Shown: one piece after another, positions 1-7,724 of the stretch
Numbering within the stretch: the stretch's first letter is position 1
How the letters are laid out: each line of letters begins with the position of its first letter
Source: Bacillota bacterium
Lineage (GTDB): Bacteria > Bacillota > Clostridia > Christensenellales > Aristaeellaceae
Reading direction: 5' to 3'
Assembly (NCBI GenBank): GCA_023413135.1
Contig: JAEZQK010000060.1
Span: 155,942 to 219,941 of the forward strand
DNA: 64,000 nt
Notes under the pieces: generated by a model
Told to the model about the DNA's origin: nothing
What the model saw: only the letters and a program-made list of their open reading frames with translations
Databases searched by the model: none
Made by a program: the position numbers and the translations under genes

Positions 1-156
1 CAGCTCGCGCTTGAGAATATCGATTTGGGCCAGCCAAGTGTTTCTCTGCAGGTCTTCAGTGGCAAACGGATGATTGGCTGCCAGCTCGCCAAAGATGGTC
101 AAACGATTCTTATCAAGAAAATCGGAGATGGCATCTGCATAGTAATACCGGTTCAT
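1..156 (-). CDS. Partial conserved hypothetical protein (N-terminus only)
   Basis: The minus strand is open from an ATG at 154-156 to the window edge, giving 52 codons of a gene whose remainder lies outside. A GAGGAA ribosome site sits five bases before the ATG. The start reads MNRYYYADAIS and continues with an acidic, Leu/Ile-rich helical stretch (FLDKN, IFGEL, AQIDILKREL). It faintly recalls the N-terminus of DUF2075-type helicase/nuclease proteins, but this is from memory and is not diagnostic. A good promoter lies just upstream at 210-238. The function cannot be assigned from this fragment. Confidence 0.5.
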   Translation of the reverse strand, partial: MNRYYYADAISDFLDKNRLTIFGELAANHPFATEDLQRNTWLAQIDILKREL

Positions 157-209
157 GATGATTCCTCATAAGCTAAAGTATTATCGCGGACAAATCAATA
201 TCTGATATC

Positions 210-238
210 ATTTTATCCGGAATATTATCGCTTATCAA
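210..238 (-). promoter_or_regulatory. Sigma-A-type promoter for the gene at the left edge
   Basis: On the minus strand a -35 TTGATA (233-238) and a -10 TAAAAT (210-215) are separated by 17 bases. The sequence ATTATCGC occurs twice on the plus strand, near 181 and 224, so a repressor could read this direct repeat; that last point is inference. Confidence 0.5.
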
Positions 239-271
239 GAGGGGATGGACTTGAATACCCTAGTCCCTTCA

Positions 272-300
272 TTGCATGTGAGATATGAATGTAGTATGAT
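272..300 (+). promoter_or_regulatory. Sigma-A-type promoter for the phosphotriesterase-like gene
   Basis: A -35 TTGCAT (272-277), a 17-base spacer and a -10 TATGAT (295-300) lie about 70 bases before the start codon at 370, diverging from the promoter at 210-238. Confidence 0.45.
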
Positions 301-369
301 ATGGTTATGATTGGCATTGATTGAAAATGGAATGCGGAACAGGACGCTGTCTTGTAAAGGAGCATAACA

Positions 370-1272
370 ATGAAACATATCTATACGACCGCAGGGGCAC
401 TTGCCTTCGATGATTTCGGCCTGGCCCTCCCCCATGAGCATATCTTCACAGAAACAGGCGAAGCGCCGGCGTGGGCGTACCGCGATGCCGATGCCTATGA
501 TGTGCTGCGCGTGATGAAGCCACACCTGCTCAAGGCGAAGGAAAGGGGCGTCACCCTGATCTGTGAGGCCACACCCGAGGGCGTAGGCCGGCGGGCAGAC
601 ATCGTAACCAAGGTTGCGCGGGAATGCGGTATGCCCGCCGCCCTTGCCACCGGGTTCTACCGGGAACCCTGGATCAGGTCGCAAACGTATGATGCCGGGA
701 TCGATGACCTGGCTGCGCACATAACAGGTGAATTGGACGGTCCTATCGAAGGGACGGATGTGCGCGCCGGCTTTATCAAGCTGGGCACCTCGGACGATGG
801 TATGACCGGCTGCGAGGAAAAGCTGCTCCGCGCGGCCTGCCGGGCTGTGAAGAATACCGGCGCAGCCATCTGCAGCCACACGGTAAACGGCCAGGTGGCA
901 CAGAAGGCACTGGACATCCTGGCCGAAGAAGGGATCGAGCCCTCACGCTTCGTCTGGTTTCACGCATCGGCGGAGCAGGATTACCGGATGATCCGGCACG
1001 TGGGCGGGCGCGGCGCGTACCTGAGCATAGACTATCATCCGGACACCACGCTTGCGCTTGTTCAGCGCCTGCTGGATGAAGGGTTTGCCCACAAGATCCT
1101 GATGAGCATGGATTCGGGTTGGTACAATCCACGCTTTGCAGACGGCGGCCCCGTACGCGGATATACAAGCATGCTGGATGATCTGTTCCCGAACCTTCCG
1201 TCAATCGGCCTGGATGGACAGATGCTAAAGACCATCACCCACGACAACGTGTTTGAGGCGTACGCAAGATAG
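370..1272 (+). CDS. Phosphotriesterase-family metal-dependent hydrolase
   Basis: This 300-residue protein belongs to the amidohydrolase-fold phosphotriesterase (PHP) family. The metal-site pattern is complete: H22 and H24 in PHEHI, the presumptive carboxylated lysine K137 in FIKLG, H170 in CSHT, H198 in WFHAS and D248 in SMDSG. AAAGGAG lies seven bases before the ATG. Family members include lactonases and phosphotriesterase-like proteins, and substrate cannot be read from sequence. It stands alone, divergent from the partial gene at the left edge, and the next gene (cupin) is on the opposite strand. A lactonase or sugar-lactone hydrolase is at least as likely as an organophosphate esterase. 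Confidence 0.85.
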   Translation: MKHIYTTAGALAFDDFGLALPHEHIFTETGEAPAWAYRDADAYDVLRVMKPHLLKAKERGVTLICEATPEGVGRRADIVTKVARECGMPAALATGFYREPWIRSQTYDAGIDDLAAHITGELDGPIEGTDVRAGFIKLGTSDDGMTGCEEKLLRAACRAVKNTGAAICSHTVNGQVAQKALDILAEEGIEPSRFVWFHASAEQDYRMIRHVGGRGAYLSIDYHPDTTLALVQRLLDEGFAHKILMSMDSGWYNPRFADGGPVRGYTSMLDDLFPNLPSIGLDGQMLKTITHDNVFEAYAR

Positions 1273-1317
1273 CCCGGATGCCGGGGCAGGGAGCGGTTCT
1301 TGCAGGCCCGCTGAAAA

Positions 1318-1647
1318 TCAATCCACAATAAACAGCTTCGCCCCCGTCTGCGTCACGGACCTGTGGGAGCTTGCATCATCCGCCACCTGGTAGCTCATGC
1401 CCGGCGTCAGTACAAATTTCTGCCCATCCTCCAGTTCCGTGACCAACTCCCCTTCCAGCACAAGCAGCACATGACCCCGATGGCACCAGTGGTCGGCCAC
1501 ATATCCCGGTGTATATTCCACCATGCGCACACGGATATTGCCTATTTCCAGGGTGCGCCAGAACGCATCGCCGGTGATGCCGGGATGCCGGGTGGGGATG
1601 ATTTTGCTCCAGTCCGTAACACTAAAGGGAACATCCTGAATCTTCAT
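1318..1647 (-). CDS. DHCW-motif cupin fold protein
   Basis: A 109-residue single-domain cupin. It matches the small DHCW-motif cupin family, with ADHWCHRGH at about residues 51-59 followed by the beta-barrel strands LLVLEGEL and FVLTPGMSYQVAD. His and Glu residues in the first cupin motif could bind a metal. AGGAGG lies six bases before the ATG. It ends 46 bases from the convergent phosphotriesterase-like gene. A 48-codon ORF with its own ribosome site precedes it by 17 bases, so the two may be cotranscribed. The family's reaction is not established. Confidence 0.8.
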   Translation of the reverse strand: MKIQDVPFSVTDWSKIIPTRHPGITGDAFWRTLEIGNIRVRMVEYTPGYVADHWCHRGHVLLVLEGELVTELEDGQKFVLTPGMSYQVADDASSHRSVTQTGAKLFIVD

Positions 1648-1664
1648 GCTGCTATCCTCCTATA

Positions 1665-1811
1665 TTACAATACCTGCCCTAAGTGTGGATAAATTGACGG
1701 TATTAGATCATATGCTTCATCAAAACCGCTAGAAGGCCCATACTTACGATCGATTTCACAAGTTGCTTGTCCATCAATCTGAAACAAAATTCGATTCATC
1801 TTCATAATCAT
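1665..1811 (-). CDS. Small ORF (48 aa) upstream of the cupin gene
   Basis: The frame starts ATG ATT ATG AAG ATG, preceded closely by AGGAG, and encodes MIMKMNRILF... ending SIYPHLGQVL. Its stop lies 17 bases before the cupin start, in the same direction. I do not recognise it. It has no membrane segment and no cysteine pair. It could be a genuine small protein, a leader peptide, or the tail of a decayed gene. Support is the ribosome site and operon-like spacing only. Confidence 0.35.
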   Translation of the reverse strand: MIMKMNRILFQIDGQATCEIDRKYGPSSGFDEAYDLIPSIYPHLGQVL

Positions 1812-1963
1812 AATCTCCTGACAGTTTATTGAACACATACAAGTCTTGAAAAGGAATTTATTATCCGACTTACATTTTAATATATAATTTAACAAAAAAA
1901 GCATTCTTCCTGCTATTCATAAAAGGAAATGCTTAATGCAAATCCTACGTAATGAGTCATAAA

Positions 1964-3073
1964 TTAAAGTATATATCTCGCGATTACCAGCAGCACAGCC
2001 AACAGCCCAAAATTCACCCACGTAAACACGCCCATATACCTTTTCACCTGTGCTCCCTCCGCCCGGCAGTACAGCTTGAAGGAAATCAAGCTGGCCATGG
2101 AGGCGATCAATGTCCCCAGCCCGCCGATGTTCGTGCCGGTGACCAGCGCTTTGCCGTTGTCAGTAAATTCGGAGAGCATCAGAGCGGCGGGCACATTGCT
2201 CACAAACTGGCTGGTGATAGCCGACACCAGAACCTCCCGGCCGGTTAGCAGCCTGCCCAGCAGGTTTTTCACCGCCTCCATCCGGCCCAGGTTGCCCACG
2301 AACACAAAGAAAAAGCAAAAGGTGATCAGCAGGCTGTAATCTACCTTTTTCAGCGCCTGCCTGTCGAAAACCAGCAGTACAACCACCGTGGCAAAAGCCG
2401 CCACAGGATAAGGCACAAACCGCAGAACCGCCGCCACACACAGCAAAAACAGCCCGGCAAGCAGATAAACGGAAGCGTCCATTTTGAAGTTTGCCCTCGC
2501 CGTTTCCGTGCGCGGGGGCAAACTCGTCTTGGGCAGCATCAAACACAGGATCAGAACCGCAGCAAACGAAACGAGGCCTACGGGCAGCACGGCGGCGAAG
2601 AAATCCCCAGCGCTCATGAAATAGGCGGAATACAGGTACAGGTTTTGCGGGTTGCCAAAGGGCGTCAGCATGCTGCCCAGGTTGGCGGCTACGGTCTGTA
2701 AAACCACCGTCAGCATCATGGCGCTTTTGTCGTCCCGCATCAAAATCAAGGCAAGGGGCACAAAGGTGATCAACGCCACATCGTTGGTAATAAGCATGGA
2801 GCTTGCGTAGCAAAGCAGCACCAGCATCAGCCCCAGCCCTCGGCTGCTCTTGGCCCGGCGCACAAAGTATCCTGCCGCAGCATTAAGCAATCCCTTGCGG
2901 CTGAAGGCACACACCACTGCCATCAGGGAAAACAAAAGCGCCAAGGTACGGATGTCGATATAATCCGCATACGCCGCGGAAGGCGGAATAATGATGGCCG
3001 TAACGGCAGCCAGCATGCCGGAAATCCACAGTACCGGGTCTTTTTTCATATGCATGAAAAGTCTTGTCTTCAT
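1964..3073 (-). CDS. SLC13/ArsB-NhaD-type anion permease (YbiR-like)
   Basis: The protein is about 369 residues with roughly ten hydrophobic segments, of the citrate-transporter/ion-transporter superfamily. Recognisable blocks are LITNDVALITFVPLAL, ANLGSMLTPFGNPQN and the repeated half SQFVSNVPAALML with GTNIGGLGTLIASMAS; the paired SNVPA / GxNxGG motifs are typical of ArsB/NhaD/YbiR proteins. The frame opens upstream at 3139, but the ATG at 3073 is preceded by GGGGGAC and begins MKTRLFMHMKK, so I choose it. It is monocistronic, divergent from the purine permease. The transported ion (carboxylate, arsenite, sodium) cannot be decided. Confidence 0.8.
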   Translation of the reverse strand: MKTRLFMHMKKDPVLWISGMLAAVTAIIIPPSAAYADYIDIRTLALLFSLMAVVCAFSRKGLLNAAAGYFVRRAKSSRGLGLMLVLLCYASSMLITNDVALITFVPLALILMRDDKSAMMLTVVLQTVAANLGSMLTPFGNPQNLYLYSAYFMSAGDFFAAVLPVGLVSFAAVLILCLMLPKTSLPPRTETARANFKMDASVYLLAGLFLLCVAAVLRFVPYPVAAFATVVVLLVFDRQALKKVDYSLLITFCFFFVFVGNLGRMEAVKNLLGRLLTGREVLVSAITSQFVSNVPAALMLSEFTDNGKALVTGTNIGGLGTLIASMASLISFKLYCRAEGAQVKRYMGVFTWVNFGLLAVLLVIARYIL

Positions 3074-3183
3074 GATGTCCCCCCATCCGCCACTATATCG
3101 CACGCCGGATATTCTATCACGACATGTATTGCGGCGCAATTATGAAAAAATCCGAACATTTTCTGTACCATTCGCAACAATGA

Positions 3184-3213
3184 TTGACTTTTTTACAAAT
3201 ATGACATTATAAT
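3184..3213 (+). promoter_or_regulatory. Promoter of the purine permease gene
   Basis: TTGACT (3184-3189) and TATAAT (3208-3213) with an 18-base spacer form a near-consensus promoter. The transcript would begin just before a strong 5'-UTR hairpin. Confidence 0.7.
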
Positions 3214-3220
3214 AGCTTGT

Positions 3221-3248
3221 CGCGGCGCTTGGGAGGGCAAGCGCCGCG
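3221..3248 (+). promoter_or_regulatory. 5'-UTR hairpin of the purine permease transcript
   Basis: CGCGGCGCTTG (3221-3231) and CAAGCGCCGCG (3238-3248) are perfect 11-bp inverted arms around a six-base loop GGAGGG. The hairpin lies between the promoter and the true ribosome site AAGGAGG (about 3272-3278). No T run follows, so it is not a simple terminator. It does not show the purine riboswitch core. Confidence 0.5.
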
Positions 3249-3287
3249 GGATAGGGCGTAAAAGAAAAGATAAGGAGGCGCTTTGTC

Positions 3288-4634
3288 GTGTTCAAACTCA
3301 AAGAAAACGGCACAAAAGTATCTACGGAGATCCTGGCCGGGCTGACAACGTTCGCCGCGATGGCGTACATTATCGCAGTTAACCCGTCGATTCTCTCCAT
3401 CACCGGTATGGAGTGGGGCGCGGTATTCCTGGCAACCATCATCTCGGCTGTCATCGGCACGCTGGTCATGGGCCTTGTGGCTAACGTTCCCTACGCCCAG
3501 GCACCCGGCATGGGCTTGAACGCTTTCTTTACATTCACTGTTGTCAGCGCCCTTGGCTTTACCTGGCAGCAGGCTCTTTCCATGGTTTTCATTTGCGGAC
3601 TTTTCAATATCCTGATCACCGTCACCAAAATTCGCAAGCACATCATCAAGGCCATCCCGGCCGGTTTGCAAAACGCCATCGGCGGCGGCATCGGTATCTT
3701 CATTGCCTACATCGGCCTGTTGAACGTCAAGCTTATTGACTTTTCCGCCGGTGTTCCAGCCCTGGCCAATTTCAACCAGCCCGTTCTGTGGGTGTTCCTG
3801 ATCGGCCTTGTGATCACCATCGCCCTGATGCTGCTGAGGGTGAAGGGCGCCGTACTCATCGGCATCATTGCCGCGGCACTCATCGGCATCCCGCTTAAAG
3901 TGACCACCATGACCGAATCCGTTTCCTTCTCGCAGGCTTGGGCAGTATTGCCCACCTCCTTTGGCGCCATCTTCACTGCACAAGGCCTGGGCTCCCTGTT
4001 CTCCGACGCCTCCAAGCTGCCACTTGTTCTGATCACCATCTTCTCCTTCAGCCTCACCGATACGTTTGATACCATCGGCACCTTTATCGGCACGGGCCGC
4101 CGCAGCGGCATCTTCAGCAAGGAAGACGAACAGGCTATGGAGACCGGCAAGGGCTTCAAATCCAAGATGGACAAGGCCCTGTTCTCCGACGCCATCGCCA
4201 CCTCCATCGGCGCAGTGGTTGGCACCTCCAACACCACCACCTATGTGGAAAGCGCCGCCGGCATCAGCGCGGGCGGGCGCACAGGCCTGACCAGCGTTGT
4301 GGTGGCCATCTGCTTTGCCGTCAGCGCTTTCCTGGCCAGCTTTGTCAGCGCCATTCCCAGCGCGGCCACCGCTCCGGCGCTGGTCGTGGTAGGCATCATG
4401 ATGATGTCCTCCTTCAAGGAAATCGACTGGACGGAATTTTCTGAGGCTGTTCCCGCCTTCTTCGCCGGCGTGTTCATGGCGCTGTGCTACAGCATTTCCT
4501 ACGGTATCGCCGCCGGGTTCATCTTCTACTGCCTGACCAAGGCGTTCACCGGCAAGGTGAAGGACATCCACCCCATCGTGTGGGTATCCTCCGGGCTGTT
4601 CATTCTCAATTTCGTGCTACACGCCATTTTGTAA
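3288..4634 (+). CDS. pbuG: NCS2-family purine (guanine/hypoxanthine) permease, PbuG/AzgA type
   Basis: A 448-residue, about 12-span membrane transporter of the AzgA-like branch of NCS2, importing hypoxanthine, guanine or adenine with protons. The N-terminal ILAGLTTFAAMAYIIAVNP and NVPYAQAPGMGLNAFFTF blocks are signature sequences, and SLTDTFDTIGTFIGTGRRSG and GTSNTTTYVESAAGI form the substrate-binding regions. Translation starts at GTG 3288, nine bases after AAGGAGG. It is monocistronic with its own promoter and ends at a strong shared terminator. The family is clear; the exact purine preference is not. Confidence 0.88.
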   Translation: MFKLKENGTKVSTEILAGLTTFAAMAYIIAVNPSILSITGMEWGAVFLATIISAVIGTLVMGLVANVPYAQAPGMGLNAFFTFTVVSALGFTWQQALSMVFICGLFNILITVTKIRKHIIKAIPAGLQNAIGGGIGIFIAYIGLLNVKLIDFSAGVPALANFNQPVLWVFLIGLVITIALMLLRVKGAVLIGIIAAALIGIPLKVTTMTESVSFSQAWAVLPTSFGAIFTAQGLGSLFSDASKLPLVLITIFSFSLTDTFDTIGTFIGTGRRSGIFSKEDEQAMETGKGFKSKMDKALFSDAIATSIGAVVGTSNTTTYVESAAGISAGGRTGLTSVVVAICFAVSAFLASFVSAIPSAATAPALVVVGIMMMSSFKEIDWTEFSEAVPAFFAGVFMALCYSISYGIAAGFIFYCLTKAFTGKVKDIHPIVWVSSGLFILNFVLHAIL

Positions 4635-4650
4635 GCGCAGCAAAACAAAT

Positions 4651-4697
4651 GGGGCGGTTCCTTATCCGCGATTGCGGACAGGGAACCGCCCCTTTTT
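4651..4697. terminator. Terminator between convergent pbuG-like and reductase genes
   Basis: GGGGCGGTTCC (4651-4661) pairs perfectly with GGAACCGCCCC (4682-4692), with a second small TCCGC/GCGGA hairpin in the loop, followed by TTTTT on the plus strand. It stops the permease transcript and, in reverse, can serve the convergent gene ending at 4715. Confidence 0.85.
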
Positions 4698-4714
4698 ATT
4701 GAAGCCTTCGGCAC

Positions 4715-6403
4715 CTATGCCGATACATCTGCCGTTTGCAAAAGGGATACCAGTTGCTCCAGATTCTTGCGGCCAAAGTGCGTCTGCTCATCGTTGATAA
4801 CCAGGCAGGGCACGCTCATCACATGATACTTTTCCCGAAGCGTAGGATAGTGTACCACATCGAAGATTTCCGCCTCCACCAGCGGATTTTCAAGGGCGAT
4901 CCGTTGGGCGGCCATGACCAGGTCGGGACACATGGTGCACGATAGGGTGATCAGAACCTTCAGGTTCAGCCTTTCATTCAGCTGCCGGGCCATTAAGAGT
5001 GCCGGCTCCTGCTCCTCCCCCGCGCCTCCGGCAGCCCGGATAGTGTTAAGGAAGCTATCCAGCTCATGCCCGCCCGGCACGCCGTGGAACTGTGCGCGAA
5101 GAAAATTCCCTTCCTCATTGAGGATGCGGATGGCCGGATACCACTGCCCTGGCGGATAGTTTGGTTCCTTGTTGAGCCGGACGGACACATTTTCATGCGC
5201 GCCGGCGATTTCAGACAGGAATGTTTCCACCTTACGGCTAAGTGCGCTGTCATCCACCAACCCTTCCAACATCACCTTTTGATGCATGGAAGAAAACGTC
5301 TGCCGTATTTTTACCATCACGCTTTCGGGGATCATAGACGGCGCCGGCTGCGGCGATGGCTTTGGTTCGGCGGCTTCGGGAGTAGTTTCCGCTGCAGCAG
5401 ACTTGGGTCCGGCCTCTGTTTCCGCAGGACCGGCGGGCCCTGAGCGCCGTCCCTTATCATAACCCTTCTGCTGCATCTGGAAGACGTATTTCTCCAGGGA
5501 AGTGGCGGCAATGGCCCCATCGGAGACGGCGGTCACCACCTGGCGCAAAGGCTTCACGCAAATATCCCCCGCCGCATACACGCCGTCCTGGCTGGTTTTT
5601 TGGTGGCCGTCGGTCACCACATAACCGTCCTCGTTAAGCTTAACTTTGCCCTTCAAAAGCGACGTGGCCGGAAGATAGCCCGCGAATATGAACATACCGA
5701 AGGTCTGCCCGGGGTTTGCATTGTATTCCCAGGTTTCCTCCGTGCGGTTGTCTTTGAATACCGCACGCCGAAGGGCTGTATCGCCCTCCACCCGAACCAC
5801 TTCGGTATGATAGGAAATCTCAATCTTGGGGTGCTCCTTGGCAGGCCTGGCAATGGCCCTGCTGCAGGAGAAATCACCTTTGCGCATAACGATGTGCACC
5901 TTTTTGGCAAAGCGGGTCAAAAACACCGCTTCCTCCGCCGCGGAAAACCCGCCGCCGATGACGAATACATCCATCCCGGTAAAAAACTCACCGTCGCAGG
6001 TAGCGCAGTACGTTACGCCCCGGCCCTGGAATTCCTCCTCGCCGGGAAAGCCTATCCGGCGGGGATTGGCGCCCATGGCCGCGATAAGGCCCAGCGCCGT
6101 ATATTCGCCCCGGCTGGTTTTCACCCGTTTTACCGGCTCGTCAAGAATAAGATCCGTTACCTCCGCGGTTAGAAATTCCGTACCGAAATTAACCGCCTGG
6201 CGGTGCATAACGTCCGTCAGTTCCGGACCGCTGGCGGTCAATACGCCGGGATAGTTCACCACCTCCGAGGTAATGGCCACCTGCCCGCCGGGCCGCGCTT
6301 TTTCCACTACCAACACGCTGTACTGGGCCCGGGCCAAATAAATAGCGGCCGATAGCCCGGCCGGTCCCGCCCCCACAATGATGACGTCGTAATGCTTCTC
6401 CAT
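4715..6403 (-). CDS. Thioredoxin reductase fused to an AhpF-N-like double thioredoxin-fold tail
   Basis: A 562-residue FAD-dependent oxidoreductase. Residues 1-310 are a thioredoxin reductase: FAD motif GAGPAGL at 11-17, redox pair C133/C136 in CATCDGEF, NADPH motif GGGFSAAEEA, and C-terminal FAD motif GDICVKPLRQ. An Ala/Pro/Glu-rich linker follows (about 325-365). The last 200 residues resemble the tandem thioredoxin-fold domain found at the N-terminus of AhpF, with an active CTMC motif and a cis-Pro segment SVPCLV. Electrons would pass NADPH-FAD-CATC-CTMC to a peroxiredoxin or similar partner. No ahpC lies nearby. CTGGAGG precedes the ATG. The domain order is reversed relative to AhpF. Confidence 0.85.
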   Translation of the reverse strand: MEKHYDVIIVGAGPAGLSAAIYLARAQYSVLVVEKARPGGQVAITSEVVNYPGVLTASGPELTDVMHRQAVNFGTEFLTAEVTDLILDEPVKRVKTSRGEYTALGLIAAMGANPRRIGFPGEEEFQGRGVTYCATCDGEFFTGMDVFVIGGGFSAAEEAVFLTRFAKKVHIVMRKGDFSCSRAIARPAKEHPKIEISYHTEVVRVEGDTALRRAVFKDNRTEETWEYNANPGQTFGMFIFAGYLPATSLLKGKVKLNEDGYVVTDGHQKTSQDGVYAAGDICVKPLRQVVTAVSDGAIAATSLEKYVFQMQQKGYDKGRRSGPAGPAETEAGPKSAAAETTPEAAEPKPSPQPAPSMIPESVMVKIRQTFSSMHQKVMLEGLVDDSALSRKVETFLSEIAGAHENVSVRLNKEPNYPPGQWYPAIRILNEEGNFLRAQFHGVPGGHELDSFLNTIRAAGGAGEEQEPALLMARQLNERLNLKVLITLSCTMCPDLVMAAQRIALENPLVEAEIFDVVHYPTLREKYHVMSVPCLVINDEQTHFGRKNLEQLVSLLQTADVSA

Positions 6404-6500
6404 GGATGCCTCCAGAAATCCGGTGAAATTGATCTCACTGGATTATATACCCATCCGGACGAAAAAATAAACGGTTCACGCTGCCAGATGCATGGGCATA

Positions 6501-6525
6501 AAAGAAAAGCGCCCTTTTCGGGCGC
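6501..6525 (-). terminator. Terminator after the alcohol dehydrogenase gene
   Basis: On the minus strand GCGCCC-GAAAA-GGGCGC (stem arms 6509-6514 and 6520-6525) is followed by TTTTCTTT, an intrinsic terminator placed 18 bases after the stop of the Fe-ADH gene. Confidence 0.75.
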
Positions 6526-6542
6526 GTTCAAAGATGCTCGAA

Positions 6543-7706
6543 TCATCGATAGGACTGTGCAAGAATTGACTCCACATCATGTTGCGTGATGTCGCAGGGG
6601 TCCACCTCAAACAATCCGCCCATGATCTCCCGGGCATGGGCAGCCAGGAACTTAATGTCCTCCCGCCGGATGCCATAGTCGGACAGCTTTAAATCCGCCA
6701 CGCCGCAGGCTTTCTGCATCTCATGCAGCACAGTTACAAAATCCATGGGCGCAGCCGCGTCTTTTTTGCCCAGGGCGCGCGCCATATCCACCATCCGCTG
6801 GTCACAGCAGCCGGATTTGGCCAGGTGGGTGTAATACGCCAAACTGATGATGATCAACCCCGCCCCGTGGGGCAGCTCGGGCTTTAAGCCGCTTAGCGCA
6901 TGCTCGATGGAGTGTTCGGAGATGCAGCCGGAGGTGGATTCCACGAACCCAGAAAATGTGTTGGCCAGGGCTACATCCGCACGGGCCTGTTCATCGGACC
7001 CGTCCAAAACGGCCTTCGCCAGGCTCTTGCCGACCAGGCGGATGGCCTGCAATGCGTACAGGTCGCTCATTTCATTGGCAGTGCGGTTCACATACCCTTC
7101 CGTGCTGTGGAAAAGGGCATCAAACCCCTGATAGGCAGTGAGGGCCGGGGGAACCGACATCATCAACTCCGGATCCACCACCGACAAAACGGGGAACGTT
7201 TTGTCATATCCAAAGCCGATCTTCTCATCATCCTTGGTGATCACCGTCCAGGGATCGGCCTCCGTACCCGTGCCCGCGGTGGTGGTGATGGCCACCACAG
7301 GCAGAGGATCAAAAGGCACCGGCAACCCCTTGCCTGTTCCGCCGGAAATGTAATCCCAGTAGTCACCGGGGTTCGTAGCCATCACGGCAATGGATTTGGC
7401 GGAGTCGATACTGCTGCCGCCGCCAAGGCCGATCACAAAGTCGCATCCCGTTTCCCGCGAAAGCTTCGCACCCTCCATCACATGCTGCTTGATGGGGTTG
7501 GGCAGGATCTTGTCGAACAGTACGTGGCCGACACCAGCTTTGTCCAGCTGCTCCTCAAGCCTTTGCAATATGCCCAGCCGCTTCATGGAATTACCGGCAG
7601 AGATCACGATGAGCGCCTTTTTGCCCGGCAGGCGCTGGAGGTGCAGCTCATTAAGCTTGCCCTTGCCAAAGAGGATACGTGCCGGCATGTAGTAATTGAA
7701 GGCCAT
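6543..7706 (-). CDS. Iron-containing alcohol dehydrogenase
   Basis: A 387-residue group III (Fe-dependent) alcohol dehydrogenase, close in layout to the YugJ/BDH-like enzymes. NAD(P) motif GGGSSIDSAK lies near 97-106, TTAGTGTEAD near 145, and metal ligands include the Asp in FDALFHSTEGYV and the histidines of SEHSIEHALSG and LPHGAGL. It would interconvert an aldehyde and an alcohol. It starts 18 bases after the aldo/keto reductase stop, so both are one operon under the MerR-type promoter at 8632-8662, which suggests detoxification of reactive aldehydes. Substrate range is inferred, not visible. Confidence 0.88.
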   Translation of the reverse strand: MAFNYYMPARILFGKGKLNELHLQRLPGKKALIVISAGNSMKRLGILQRLEEQLDKAGVGHVLFDKILPNPIKQHVMEGAKLSRETGCDFVIGLGGGSSIDSAKSIAVMATNPGDYWDYISGGTGKGLPVPFDPLPVVAITTTAGTGTEADPWTVITKDDEKIGFGYDKTFPVLSVVDPELMMSVPPALTAYQGFDALFHSTEGYVNRTANEMSDLYALQAIRLVGKSLAKAVLDGSDEQARADVALANTFSGFVESTSGCISEHSIEHALSGLKPELPHGAGLIIISLAYYTHLAKSGCCDQRMVDMARALGKKDAAAPMDFVTVLHEMQKACGVADLKLSDYGIRREDIKFLAAHAREIMGGLFEVDPCDITQHDVESILAQSYR

Positions 7707-7724
7707 GGAAACCCCCTCCTCCTT

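Noticed and set aside
370..1272. Organophosphate-degrading phosphotriesterase
   Set aside because: Family motifs show only the metal site; most bacterial homologues are lactonase-like, and no substrate evidence is visible.
3221..3248. Purine riboswitch upstream of the permease
   Set aside because: The leader has one long perfect hairpin but not the three-way-junction core or the conserved loop sequences of purine riboswitches.
3207..4571. Long open frame (454 codons) on the minus strand opposite the purine permease
   Set aside because: It is the antisense shadow of a well-supported permease, rich in Gly/Asp/His repeats from complementing hydrophobic codons, with no ribosome site and no family resemblance.
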